Below, one piece after another: positions 33,528-42,114 of a stretch of DNA of 47,628 nt. Origin of the DNA: Yanshouia hominis. Its GTDB lineage: Bacteria; Bacillota; Clostridia; Oscillospirales; Ruminococcaceae. Position 1 is the stretch's first letter. Each line of letters begins with the position of its first letter. The stretch covers positions 1 through 47,628 of the forward strand of contig JACRTB010000022.1 in NCBI GenBank assembly GCA_014385025.1, given 5' to 3'. A program made the position numbers and the translations under genes. The notes under the pieces were generated by a model. That model worked only from the letters and a program-made list of their open reading frames with translations. It searched no databases and was not told the origin of the DNA.

Positions 33528-34886
33528 TCAGCTTTTTTCCATGGAGGGGTGGTCGTTGATCTGATGGAAGCTTGAGCGGTAAACCGCCGTCTGAAAGATG
33601 ATGATGGCGATCCAGCCCGCACCCGTTGCAACCGCCACGCCGCACAGCGAGAGAAAAGGCGTGAGAAGGAAGGAGAGAAGAACCCGGATTCCAATTTGCA
33701 GGGTTGTCCCCAGAAAGGGGATGCGAATCATCCCGACTCCGCGGAAATATCCGACGAAGCAGCAGCCGACCATACTGAGGGCATAAAAACAGCACATCGC
33801 CGTCAGGTAACGCCCGGCGATCACAAAGGTTTCGGGCCGTACATTTCCCGCAATCAGGGGCAGCAGGCGGGGATGGGAGACGTACATAAGCAGGGAAAGC
33901 ACAATTCCGGCTCCGATCATGACGCGCTGCCAGGAAAAGAAACCGCGAAGCGCCCGGTCGTAGAGTCCTGCGCCCCGGTTCTGCGCAATAAAAACGGTCA
34001 GCGCGGCGGAGCCGCTGTCGCCGGCGGTCAGGAGAAAATCCTCCAGACGCGTGGCGGCGGAAAAGGCCGCGATGGTGACGGGGCCGAGGGGGTTAATCGC
34101 GGACTGAATGAAGAGCTTGCCAATATAAAGGCTTGAGGACTGAAGCGCCGAAACAGCCCCGTAATTGGCACTGTCCAGCAGCGCTCTGCGGTTATAGTAA
34201 AAGTCCTTTTTTGAGACGCGCAGCGCGGGAAAGGTTCGAAAGGCATACAAAGCGCAGCAGACAACCGAAATTGCCTGAGAAATGACCGTCGCCAGTCCGA
34301 CTCCCCGCACTCCCATTCCCCAGACGGCGACAAACAGAATGTCGAGAAGAATATGGATGACGGTGGCAAGCAGCAGGAAGAAGAGGGCGGAGGCGGAGCT
34401 TCCGATCGAGCGCAGCGCCGCCGCAAAAAAATTATAGAGGAAGGTGAAGATCAGCCCCATCAGGACGGTGCGCAGGTAAAGCGCGGCGTCGTCCGCGATA
34501 TCCGCCGGGGTGCGGATGGCGTTCAGAAGAGGGCGCAGGAGAAGAATTCCTCCCAGCCCTCCCGCAAGGGATAAAAGGCTGCCGAACCAACAGGAGGTGA
34601 CCAGAGAGCTGTGCAGACGGTCATAGTCTCCGGCGCCGAAATAAGAGGCGAAGAGAATCGAGAAACCGGTGCAGAAGCCCACCAGAACAAAGATATAGAT
34701 ATTCATCACCGTGCCGGCTACCCCGATGGCGGCGAAAGCGTTTTCGCCGACAAAACGCCCGACAATAATTGAGTCCACGGCGTTGTAAAGCTGCTGCATC
34801 AGATTCCCCAGCAGCAGGGGAAGCGCAAACCAGGAAAGACGGGCCATGGGGGGGCCCTCGGTCAGATCATGAGTCTGCTGCTGCAA
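33528..34886 (-). CDS. MATE-family efflux transporter
   Basis: The 452-residue protein has twelve hydrophobic helices in two homologous halves. It shows the MATE opening PMARLSWFALPLLLGNLMQQ followed by LYNAVDSIIVGRFVG. Members expel cationic drugs or metabolites in exchange for sodium or protons. Translation probably starts at a TTG (34886), eight bases after GGGAGG; an internal ATG at the PMARLSW position is less well placed. It is divergent from a LysR gene with which it shares a compact promoter-operator, so LysR control is likely. Substrate unknown. Confidence 0.9.
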   Translation of the reverse strand: MQQQTHDLTEGPPMARLSWFALPLLLGNLMQQLYNAVDSIIVGRFVGENAFAAIGVAGTVMNIYIFVLVGFCTGFSILFASYFGAGDYDRLHSSLVTSCWFGSLLSLAGGLGGILLLRPLLNAIRTPADIADDAALYLRTVLMGLIFTFLYNFFAAALRSIGSSASALFFLLLATVIHILLDILFVAVWGMGVRGVGLATVISQAISVVCCALYAFRTFPALRVSKKDFYYNRRALLDSANYGAVSALQSSSLYIGKLFIQSAINPLGPVTIAAFSAATRLEDFLLTAGDSGSAALTVFIAQNRGAGLYDRALRGFFSWQRVMIGAGIVLSLLMYVSHPRLLPLIAGNVRPETFVIAGRYLTAMCCFYALSMVGCCFVGYFRGVGMIRIPFLGTTLQIGIRVLLSFLLTPFLSLCGVAVATGAGWIAIIIFQTAVYRSSFHQINDHPSMEKS

Positions 34887-34921
34887 ACAATCGCCTCCCT
34901 TGACTTGCTCAATATGCCTTC

Positions 34922-34972
34922 AGTATATCGTGAAAGGTATTTCTTGTAAAATGCCTATTTTCACTATATAAT
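34922..34972. promoter_or_regulatory. Overlapping divergent promoters with LysR-type dyad
   Basis: Leftward: TTTACA (34950-34945) and TATACT (34927-34922), 17-base spacing, for MATE. Rightward: TTGTAA (34944-34949) and TATAAT (34967-34972), 17-base spacing, for lysR. The two -35 boxes share bases. A dyad, GTGAAA...TTTCAC (34930-34964) with an inner GGTATTT/AAATGCC, covers both -35 boxes. Confidence 0.75.
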
Positions 34973-35007
34973 ATGAGGTATTAGGAATATATTGGGGAGG
35001 TGTCCCG

Positions 35008-35940
35008 ATGACCAATCTTGAGATCGAGGCCTTTATGGCAGTGGTCCGAACCGGCAGCATCACCCGGGCCGCACAGTTCCTCTACACCACCCAGTCGGCG
35101 TTGAGCCGGAGAATCAAAACTCTTGAGCAGGAGCTGGGATATACCCTCATGAAGCGCCAGAAGGGGATGCGAAGTATTGAGCTTACCCCGGAGGGGCAGT
35201 CCTTCATCACGGTGGCGGAGAAGTGGCGGCTGCTCTGGGAGGAAGCAAGGGAGATTTCCCGGATGGAGCGCCATCTTTCTCTGAATCTGTCGGCGGTGGA
35301 CAGTGTCAGCACCTACATCATGCCGAAGGTCTATGAGGACTTTCTTCTGCAGAACCCCGAAGTCAGCGTTTCAATCCGAACCCTGCACTCTCAGGAAGCC
35401 TACGGCTGCATCGAAAGCGGAGTTGTGGACATCGCCTTTATCTCGGATGATATGTATGTGAGCGGGGTGGAAACGGTGCCCGCTTTCAGGGAGCGAATGC
35501 TCTTTGTCTGTGCCGCGGATGCACACTATCCGCAGACGGTGCATCCTTCCCAGATGGACCCCGCCCGTCAGATCCGGTTTCCCTGGAATCCGGAATATGA
35601 CCAGTGGCACCGCTGCTGGTTCGACAGCCGTTTGAAGCCGTGGGTTCTGCTCGATAAGATGTCTTTCTTTGAAGAGTTTCTTTTCCGGGGAGAAAACTGG
35701 GCGATTCTGCCTGCCTCGGCCGCCTGCCGTCTCAAGGCGCAGACCGGGCTGTCGGTGCGGCCGATTCAGGAGGGCCCGCCGGAACGGCTGATCTACTATT
35801 TGGTGGCGGACCGGCCGATGGGGGAGCCGGTGAAACGGTTTCTTGAGTGTCTGGACCGCCGGCTGCGGGGGATGGACGGCGTGGCGTCCCTGTTGGAATT
35901 CTCATCGTCCGTCAAGGAAACGAAGGCCGAAAGCAGGTGA
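35008..35940 (+). CDS. LysR-family transcriptional regulator
   Basis: The 310-residue protein has the N-terminal LysR winged helix (FMAVVRTGSITRAAQFLYTT, QSALSRRIKTLEQELGYTL) and a periplasmic-binding-like effector domain (about 90-295). It is transcribed away from the MATE gene, and the dyad between them is a suitable binding site for autoregulation and control of the transporter. Effector not deducible. A GGGGAGG site precedes the ATG. The stop codon lies in the loop of the terminator hairpin. Confidence 0.9.
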   Translation: MTNLEIEAFMAVVRTGSITRAAQFLYTTQSALSRRIKTLEQELGYTLMKRQKGMRSIELTPEGQSFITVAEKWRLLWEEAREISRMERHLSLNLSAVDSVSTYIMPKVYEDFLLQNPEVSVSIRTLHSQEAYGCIESGVVDIAFISDDMYVSGVETVPAFRERMLFVCAADAHYPQTVHPSQMDPARQIRFPWNPEYDQWHRCWFDSRLKPWVLLDKMSFFEEFLFRGENWAILPASAACRLKAQTGLSVRPIQEGPPERLIYYLVADRPMGEPVKRFLECLDRRLRGMDGVASLLEFSSSVKETKAESR

Positions 35941-35962
35941 ACGCCGCTTTCGGCCTTCGTTT
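35918..35962 (+). terminator. Terminator overlapping the end of the LysR gene
   Basis: AAACGAAGGCCGAAAGC (35918-35934) pairs perfectly with 35946-35962. The 5' arm encodes the last residues (ETKAES) and the stop codon is in the 11-base loop. Between here and 36168 I see no gene. Confidence 0.8.
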
Positions 35963-36168
35963 GTACAGCCGGAGCGCATGAAGCCAGCGGTTGCGCCGGA
36001 AGGGGTAAAAGCTTTCGCTTCAAGAATCTGGCGAACCGGGCCGGGTCATACCGCTTCGGGGGCAGGAAGCTGCCGGCCGGGCAGCAGACGCCTGTTTATG
36101 GGCCCGCGGGCAAGTGCCGCAGATGGAAAAGCATTCAGCGGCTCCCAAAGAGCATGCCGGAATCATCT

Positions 36169-36198
36169 TTATCCGGGGCTTGCCCAGCCCCCGGATAA
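36169..36198 (-). terminator. Hairpin after the HemN-like gene
   Basis: TTATCCGGGG (36169-36178) and CCCCGGATAA (36189-36198) form a ten-bp stem downstream of the leftward gene ending at 36234. Confidence 0.55.
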
Positions 36199-36233
36199 CA
36201 GGCCCCAAGCCCAGCCGGAGATCCCGTCGTCCT

Positions 36234-37490
36234 TCATCGGATCAGGAGCCTCTCGGGAAAGGCTTCGTTTCGCATCAGGTGCCACATTTGATCGATGTAA
36301 GAAAGTGTATAGTAATTCTCAAAATGGTGGTAGTAATAGGCGCCGCGGGGCGTCATGCGGTAGCTGTCCCCATCCTTTTTCGCCAGACCGAGCAGACACG
36401 CCATCCGAAGCTCGAAGCCATAACAGCGGTTCAGTTTGCGGCCAAAGAAGGCTTCAAACGCCCCGGCGTCGACAACGGTGGTATAGGCGGTCCAGAAGAG
36501 GTAGTAAACCATCCGCTGCCGAAGGGTGAATTTAAGGGTCAGGGCGGTGGGAAGCTTCCCCTCCCCGATCCGCCGGAGGTAGGCGGGGATGGAAAATGTG
36601 TTGATTTTGAACTGGTTCCGCAGCAGAGTCGTCGCGGAGCAGCCGAACCCCAGAAAATTATCCCGCGTCATGGAAGAATACTTTGGAGTACCGGGCTTCG
36701 AGAAGGTCCAGATCGAATCCCGGATATAGCCCTGCCCGGCACAGTAAGCGGTAATCTGGTCGAGCAGCTTTCGTTTCTGACGCTCCGGCATCTTCGGAAA
36801 GCCGCGGGTGGTGTCGGTAAAATCAATGAACGGGTAAATTGCAACATGATTTGCCCCATGGGAGAAGGCCATATCGATATCCCGCCGAAGCTCCTCGAAG
36901 CTCTGACCGGGAAGGGCAAAGATGAAATCCATCGAGACCGTCTCAAAGGGAACGCGGGCCAGAGCGTCAAAGATTTGTTCGGGCCGTTCCAGCGTTCGGC
37001 CCAGCGCCTGAAGACCTGATTCCTGAAACGATTGGACCCCGATGCTGATTCGCGTGACACCGGCGCTCTTGAGCAGCTTCAGCGTCTCTTCATTTACGTC
37101 CTCCGGATGGAGTTCAATGCCGATCTCTTCTGAAATTTCAAAATATTCCCGCAGCTTTTTCACAATTCGCCCGATTTCGGCAGCGAAAAGAGCCGGGCTC
37201 CCTCCGCCGAAATAAAGGCTGGTAACCTGTCTGCGCGAGGGGAGGGAGCCTCCCACCAGATCAATCTCTTTCAGCAGCGCATCAAGATACGCTTTGGCCA
37301 GCTCCTCCTGATAGGGAACCTTGCAGTAGGGGCAGAAACCGCAGAGGGTCCGGCAGAAGGGAATGTGGAGATACAACCCCAGATTTTGTTCCTCACAAAG
37401 GTCGAGGGATGAATCATAGGCGCTGGTAAAAGAGAAGGGGCGGACCGAACGGGTCAGCCAGATTCGGGCAAGCTCTGTCAGAATACTCAT
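36234..37490 (-). CDS. HemN/HemW-like radical-SAM protein
   Basis: The 418-residue protein has a radical-SAM cluster motif CRTLCGFC within LYLHIPFCRTLCGFCPYC. Downstream are FGGGSPALF, ISIGVQSFQ and FIFALPGQSFEELRRDI, all typical of coproporphyrinogen dehydrogenase-like enzymes including HemN, HemW and the heme-degrading ChuW/HutW group. No other tetrapyrrole genes are nearby, so function cannot be fixed; true HemN residues should be checked. Its C-terminal part (about 300-418) is a HemN-type domain. The ATG follows AATGGAG. It lies 28 bases after another radical-SAM gene, so the two likely work on one pathway. Confidence 0.82.
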   Translation of the reverse strand: MSILTELARIWLTRSVRPFSFTSAYDSSLDLCEEQNLGLYLHIPFCRTLCGFCPYCKVPYQEELAKAYLDALLKEIDLVGGSLPSRRQVTSLYFGGGSPALFAAEIGRIVKKLREYFEISEEIGIELHPEDVNEETLKLLKSAGVTRISIGVQSFQESGLQALGRTLERPEQIFDALARVPFETVSMDFIFALPGQSFEELRRDIDMAFSHGANHVAIYPFIDFTDTTRGFPKMPERQKRKLLDQITAYCAGQGYIRDSIWTFSKPGTPKYSSMTRDNFLGFGCSATTLLRNQFKINTFSIPAYLRRIGEGKLPTALTLKFTLRQRMVYYLFWTAYTTVVDAGAFEAFFGRKLNRCYGFELRMACLLGLAKKDGDSYRMTPRGAYYYHHFENYYTLSYIDQMWHLMRNEAFPERLLIR

Positions 37491-37518
37491 GTTTCTCCAT
37501 TCTCCCGGCAGGACACTC

Positions 37519-38421
37519 TCATATGTATTTGAGATAGGTATGCAGCATTTCGGCGGCTACGCGCAGATTTCCCCGGAACAGCAGGGAGTATTCCGCGGCA
37601 AAAAAGTAGCCGCATTGATCGCAAAGCCCCGGAACGTCGATACACCGCCCACAGACCGACTGCTTTCCGTTTTCCATCACGATGCACTGGTAACAGGGGG
37701 TTGGAAAGGAATTGTCGATCAGATGGGGAAAAGCGGATTTCAGGTTGAAGATGGGATACCCTTCCGCCATCAGAATCCGAAGCTCGTCACAGCAGGCGCG
37801 TTTTTCCTCCCGGGAAAGCGCGAGCCCGGCCGTGTCCGGATAGGGGGTATGGAAGTTGAAGGAAACAGCCCGCACCGTGTTCTGTTCCCGCGCCGTCTCG
37901 CAGACCGCCCGGATAGAACCCTTGTTGATCCGATTGATCGCCATATAAAAGCAAAGGTTGTCAGAGGATGCGCGGGCGACATTTTCCAAAATCGTCCGGT
38001 AGGTATCCCCACGGATTGCATTGTGACGGGCCTCATCTCCATCCAGACTCAAAAGAATCAGATCGGCTTCCGGCAGATCGAGCGGGTAAGTGCCGTTGGT
38101 CACGACGTTGACAATCAGAAAGCCGATTTTCTTTGCCTCGGTTACCAGATCGCGCAGCGTCCTGCCGGAATCCTCCCAGAGAAAGGTTTCTCCGCCGCAG
38201 AAGAAGAGGATCCGGATTCCCTGGCGGTAGAGCAGGAGCATCTCCTCACGAATCGCAGAGTAAGGATAGATCACCGAAGTCAGATTGTTGACCGAGCAAT
38301 GCATGCAATGAAGGTTGCAGCGGTCGGTCAGAATAATGGTGCCTAAGATTGCTTTTTTGCGCCGGAACAAAATCGTGCTGATTCCGAACCAGCCCAGCCG
38401 GATCAAGGTGGATGGTTTCAT
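37519..38421 (-). CDS. Radical-SAM protein with C-terminal cysteine cluster
   Basis: The 300-residue protein carries the radical-SAM motif CNLHCMHC (about 35-42), the GGETF segment and a SAM-domain continuation. A Cys-rich C-terminal region follows (PCYQCIVMENGKQSVCGRCI, then CDQCGYF) that resembles a SPASM-type or DUF3463-type auxiliary cluster. Such proteins modify peptides or small molecules; the target is unknown and no precursor peptide gene is evident. It is first in the pair with the HemN-like gene. A short N-terminal hydrophobic stretch (LIRLGWFGISTILF) precedes the core and may associate with the membrane. Confidence 0.82.
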   Translation of the reverse strand: MKPSTLIRLGWFGISTILFRRKKAILGTIILTDRCNLHCMHCSVNNLTSVIYPYSAIREEMLLLYRQGIRILFFCGGETFLWEDSGRTLRDLVTEAKKIGFLIVNVVTNGTYPLDLPEADLILLSLDGDEARHNAIRGDTYRTILENVARASSDNLCFYMAINRINKGSIRAVCETAREQNTVRAVSFNFHTPYPDTAGLALSREEKRACCDELRILMAEGYPIFNLKSAFPHLIDNSFPTPCYQCIVMENGKQSVCGRCIDVPGLCDQCGYFFAAEYSLLFRGNLRVAAEMLHTYLKYI

Positions 38422-38455
38422 CGTTTTTCACCAGATTCCCTCGGATGATGCACCC

Positions 38456-38501
38456 ATTGTAACACAAAGGCGCGGAGGCCTCAAGCCTCCGCGCCTTTGT
38501 G
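38456..38501 (-). promoter_or_regulatory. Promoter embedded in a 17-bp perfect palindrome
   Basis: CACAAAGGCGCGGAGGC (38463-38479) pairs perfectly with 38485-38501 across a five-base centre. The leftward -35 box TTGAGG (38484-38479) includes that centre, and TACAAT (38461-38456) lies 17 bases further, just outside the left arm. The block lies between two divergent genes, upstream of both. It may be an operator, or an insulating bidirectional terminator. Confidence 0.6.
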
Positions 38502-38559
38502 CGGGATCGGCATGTTTTGTCCGCGCGCGAATAGGTATATTGAGAAAGGGGGAGACAGG

Positions 38560-39888
38560 ATGCTCGAACGAATCGCGTCGGCTTTCTGGGGACCGTTTAC
38601 CCTGCTGATCCTGCTGGGGCTCGGCGGATATCTGACGCTTCAGACACGATTTTTTTCGATCCGCTGCCTGCCTGAGGCCCTGCGGCAGATGTGCCGGGGA
38701 GAAACGCGGAGGGGTGGGGGGAGACCTTCGGCGTGGATGGCCATGAGCACCGCGCTGGGGGCGACGATGGGGACGGGGAATATTGTCGGAGTCGCGACTG
38801 CAATGGTGGCCGGCGGACCGGGAGCCATCCTTTGGATGCAGATTGCGGCGCTGGCCGGAATGATGATTAAGTTTTCAGAAGTTGCATTGGCGGTTGAATA
38901 CCGCAGACTTGGCCCCGGCCCAATGGGCTATCTTAAGCTGGTTTATCGTTCTGGAAAGGCGAAAGCCTTGCCTGCTGCTTTTGCAGTCTGCTGCCTGTCA
39001 TCCGCCGTCGGAATGGGGAATATGACACAATCGAACGCGGCGTCGCAGGCGCTTTCCTCCCTGTCGGTTCCGCCGGTCTGCTGTGCCGTGTTTTTTGGCA
39101 TTTTCACATTCGTGGCCACCGGACGGGGCGTTGGCGGGGTTATGCGCCTTTCCGCCTGGATTGTGCCGGTTATTACGGTGGGGTACCTTGCTCTGGCCGG
39201 GGCCGCGGTTTGGCAGGAACGGGCCGCCCTGCCGCTTGCCCTGCGCGCCGTCGGAGAGGGAGCGTTCGGCCTGCGGGCGGCGGCGGGCGGCGCGGCGGGA
39301 TATGGCGTCCGTTCGGCTGTGCGCTACGGCCTGTCGCGGGGAATCTTTTCGAACGAAGCGGGGATGGGCTCGAGCCCGATTGCCCATGCGGAGGCCGGCG
39401 GAAAAGGCCCGGTAGAGCAGGGAATGTGGGGTATCCTCGAGGTGCTGATCGACACCAGCCTCAGCTGCACCCTCACAGCCTTGGTTCTGCTGACTGCGGG
39501 AGGCGGAGCCTTCTGGCGGGAGAGCGGCCTCGACGGCGCCGCTCTGGCCACTGCCTGCTTTTCCGCCGCGCTGGATTCCCGCTGCGGGCCGGTGGTGTCC
39601 CTTTTCATCGCCTTGTTCGGGATCACTTCCGTATGCGGGTGGTATGCCTACGGCAGGCGCGCGCTGGAATTTCTCTGCCCGCATTGCCGGGTGGCCATGG
39701 GCGCTTATCGCCTGCTTTACGCGGTGGGCGCGGCATTGGGCGCGGTATGGGGATCCCGGGAAATCTGGCTGCTCTGCGACTTCTTTACCGGCACAATGCT
39801 GCTGCTGAACCTGCCGGGGCTGATTGTCCTCGCGCCGCGGGTCTGCCGGATGGTGCGCACATGGGAGGAGCGGCGCCACCGGGGGTAG
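38560..39888 (+). CDS. AGCS-family alanine/glycine:cation symporter
   Basis: The 442-residue protein has about ten membrane helices and the AGCS landmarks: AMSTALGATMGTGNIVGVAT, GPGAILWMQIAALAGMMIKF and GLSRGIFSNEAGMGSSPIAH. It takes up alanine, glycine or related amino acids with sodium or protons. The start at 38560 follows AAAGGGGGAG. The TAG stop (39886-39888) lies in the first unit of the 59-bp tandem repeat, so the exact C-terminus (EERRHRG) may have been set by that array. A weak promoter (TGTTTT at 38513, TATATT at 38536) precedes it. Confidence 0.9.
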   Translation: MLERIASAFWGPFTLLILLGLGGYLTLQTRFFSIRCLPEALRQMCRGETRRGGGRPSAWMAMSTALGATMGTGNIVGVATAMVAGGPGAILWMQIAALAGMMIKFSEVALAVEYRRLGPGPMGYLKLVYRSGKAKALPAAFAVCCLSSAVGMGNMTQSNAASQALSSLSVPPVCCAVFFGIFTFVATGRGVGGVMRLSAWIVPVITVGYLALAGAAVWQERAALPLALRAVGEGAFGLRAAAGGAAGYGVRSAVRYGLSRGIFSNEAGMGSSPIAHAEAGGKGPVEQGMWGILEVLIDTSLSCTLTALVLLTAGGGAFWRESGLDGAALATACFSAALDSRCGPVVSLFIALFGITSVCGWYAYGRRALEFLCPHCRVAMGAYRLLYAVGAALGAVWGSREIWLLCDFFTGTMLLLNLPGLIVLAPRVCRMVRTWEERRHRG

Positions 39889-40415
39889 AGCCTGACTTTT
39901 CCGGTATTGTTGAGACAGCGCAGCGGAAGAGAGATCACCGGCGGTAGAGCCTGACTTTTCCGGTATTGTTGAGGTAGTGCAGCGGAAGAGAGATCACCGG
40001 GGGTAGAGCCTGACTTTTCCGGTATTGTTGAGACAGCGCAGCGGAAGAGAGATCACCGGCGGTAGAGCCTGACTTTTCCGGTATTGTTGAGGCAGTGCAG
40101 CGGAAGAGAGATCACCGGCGGTAGAGCCTGACTTTTCCGGTATTGTTGAGGTAGTGCAGCGGAAGAGAGATCACTGGCGGTAGAGCCTGACTTTTCCGGT
40201 ATTGTTGAGGTAGTGCAGCGGAAGAGAGATCACCGGCGGTAGAGCCTGACCTTTCCGGTATTGTTGAGGCAGTGCAGCGGAAGAGAGATCACCGGCGGTA
40301 GAGCCTGACCTTTCCGGTATTGTTGAGGCAGTGCAGCGGAAGAGAGATCACCGGCGGTAGAGCCTGACTTTTCCGGTATTGTTGAGGTAGCGCAGCAGAA
40401 GGGCGATCACCGGTG
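39885..40415. repeat. Nine-unit, 59-bp tandem repeat between convergent genes
   Basis: Units beginning GTAGAGCCTGAC start at 39885, 39944, 40003, 40062, 40121, 40180, 40239, 40298 and 40357, each 59 bases apart. Most differ at only a few sites, such as GAGACAGCG, GAGGTAGTG or GAGGCAGTG in the middle. The ninth unit lies mostly within the AI-2E-family gene and encodes its last residues; it is the most divergent (CAGCAGAAGGGCGATC against CAGCGGAAGAGAGATC). The first unit contains the AGCS stop codon. The array therefore probably expanded from the 3' end of the leftward gene. No spacers, so not CRISPR. Confidence 0.95.
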
Positions 40416-41409
40416 CGAGCAGCATCCCGAGAAGGCCGAAAATCCGAAGCCCGAGGAACATCGCGGCGAGGGTGGCGGCGGGATGCAGGCCGAGCTGTTC
40501 TCCCACCACGCGGGGTTCGATGATATTGCGCATCACGGCCACTACGCCGTAAAGGATCAGCAGGCCTGCGCCGAGGGTCGGACGGTTGGAGAGAAGGGAA
40601 ACAATCCCCCAAGGGACGAGAAAAGCGCCCGAACCAACCAGCGGAAGCATGTCGCACAGGGCGATGACCGCCGCGAATTTCCAGAAGCCCTCGACCCGCA
40701 GCGCCCACAGTCCCACCGACAGCTCGGCAAAGGTAATCAGCATGATGATGCTGTAAGCTTTGATAATTTTCGATACGCAGGAAACAAGAAAATCCTTGAT
40801 GTCGAACATCAGGGGGCGGACAGAGCGGGGAAGCTGCCGCAGCAGAAATTTCGTGACCCCGTCGTAATCCGCCGCAATGGCGAAAGAGGAGACGATCATA
40901 AAAACAAAACCGATCAGGAAGAGCGGCATCTGTCGGAGAAAGCCCGTCACCATTCCGAGCAGCGAGGCGGACAGGGAGGCTGCCATTTCCTGCAAGGAAT
41001 TGGAAAGCAGTGCAAAAAGCTCACTGACTGAGAGGGCGGTCTCCGGAGCAAGGGCCCGCAGCAGCGCCAGCAGGCGTGAAAGGATCTGTTCAGCCATCGG
41101 CAGGAGCATTTCGGCCACATAGCCGGGCAGCGCTTCGGCCCAGTCGACCAGCTTGCCGGCAAGCAGCACAAAGACAGCCCAAAACAGAAACACAATGGTC
41201 AGATAAAAAGCAATGCCGACGCAGGCGACCGCCGCCTTGCCGCGCACCCGCATTACCCGGGAAATCTGCCGGAACAGATAGGCGAGAGCAAGCCCAAACA
41301 AAAACGGCCAGAACCATGGCAGCATAAAGCGAAGCACCAGCATGGCAATGACCGAAACAGTGAAAAAGTAAGCGGCGTTCATGAGAAAATCGAGGCGTTT
41401 TTGATTCAC
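40348..41409 (-). CDS. AI-2E-family membrane protein, YtvI-like
   Basis: The 353-residue protein has about eight helices with the family's C-terminal block LPLVGSGAFLVPWGIVSLLS and the IIEPRVVGEQLGLHPAATLA segment. The length and the LPLVGSG/PWG pattern resemble the sporulation integral membrane protein YtvI, in line with yunB elsewhere in the window, but other AI-2E members are close. It starts at a GTG (41409) after GGAGGG. The final residues RYLNNTGKVRLYRR and the TGA are encoded in the ninth unit of the tandem repeat, so downstream copies are repetitions of this gene's own tail. Confidence 0.82.
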   Translation of the reverse strand: MNQKRLDFLMNAAYFFTVSVIAMLVLRFMLPWFWPFLFGLALAYLFRQISRVMRVRGKAAVACVGIAFYLTIVFLFWAVFVLLAGKLVDWAEALPGYVAEMLLPMAEQILSRLLALLRALAPETALSVSELFALLSNSLQEMAASLSASLLGMVTGFLRQMPLFLIGFVFMIVSSFAIAADYDGVTKFLLRQLPRSVRPLMFDIKDFLVSCVSKIIKAYSIIMLITFAELSVGLWALRVEGFWKFAAVIALCDMLPLVGSGAFLVPWGIVSLLSNRPTLGAGLLILYGVVAVMRNIIEPRVVGEQLGLHPAATLAAMFLGLRIFGLLGMLLAPVIALLLRYLNNTGKVRLYRR

Positions 41410-41473
41410 GCGGCGTCCCTCCGTTCTATCCTATGGATAGTATACGGGGAAGCGCCGCGTCTATTCGTCTTGT

Positions 41474-41791
41474 TCAGCGCGCGCGATAGTACCCACCTTC
41501 ACAAAGCAGGGAAAGACAATGATTGATCTCGTCGTCAGTAAAAAGAGAAGCATATTTCGTCTTTACCGCCGTTGCTTCGAGCGAGAGATCGAGCCGGCCG
41601 GCCTGCTGAAGAACGGAAAATCCCTCCGATGCCGTTTTTCGGCGAAACAGGGCCTTCGCTGTGCCGAGTCCGCCGTACCGTGAAACAGTTTGCGTCAAAC
41701 GTGCAAAACGACAGCCGCACTCGGACTCGGCTTTTCTTCCGTTTTGCAGCAGTTCCTGTTCAAACTGCTGTTCCAGCTCGCTTTGTTTCAT
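41474..41791 (-). CDS. Hypothetical protein, 105 residues
   Basis: The product begins MKQSELEQQFEQELLQNGRK. It has a central block FARLTQTVSRYGGLGTAKAL, and a C-terminal block with LDLSLEATAVKTKYASLFTD, EINHCLSLL and GYYRAR. A pattern of this shape (RLDLS-E ... LFT-x2-E-I) occurs in uncharacterised bacterial proteins I have seen, but I cannot name the family or a function. GGGGGAAG precedes the ATG at 41791. It lies alone, leftward, with 323 bases to the next rightward start. Confidence 0.65.
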   Translation of the reverse strand: MKQSELEQQFEQELLQNGRKAESECGCRFARLTQTVSRYGGLGTAKALFRRKTASEGFSVLQQAGRLDLSLEATAVKTKYASLFTDDEINHCLSLLCEGGYYRAR

Positions 41792-41955
41792 AATCTTCCC
41801 CCTATTTATCATCGTTGATTTGTTTTTCATTATAACCGTTTTTGATTTGATCTGCAAAGCCCTTTCGGGAAGGCCGCCCGTCCTGTCAGGCTGCGGCTCG
41901 GACAGAAGAATTTCATTTAGCGAGGGGAATTTCTCGAGAAAGTCAAAAAAAGTAC

Positions 41956-42011
41956 TTGCATTTGGGTAAATTTGATGATATAGTGTGTCTTAATCGAAAA
42001 CAATCGTTTTC
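41956..42011 (+). promoter_or_regulatory. Promoter and palindrome of the homoserine/threonine operon
   Basis: TTGCAT (41956-41961) and TATAGT (41979-41984) are 17 bases apart. A palindrome GAAAAC-N4-GTTTTC (41996-42011) begins just after the predicted start (near 41991) and may be an operator. The leader of about 120 bases has no terminator-like hairpin, so classical attenuation is not evident. Confidence 0.7.
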
Positions 42012-42114
42012 TCACAGCGGAAAATCAATGAAAATCGTCAGGGAAAAGAATGAAGCGATGTGGGAGGCTGCCCCGTGCCCATATTCGGAACAGAGGAAAG
42101 GATGGTCAATCAAA

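Noticed and set aside
39885-40415. CRISPR array
   Set aside because: The 59-bp units follow one another directly with no unique spacers, no cas genes are nearby, and the last unit is coding sequence.
42001-42114. Leader peptide for attenuation of the hom operon
   Set aside because: The in-frame ATG near 42028 simply continues into the ACT protein, and no terminator/antiterminator pair or run of Thr/Ile codons is present.
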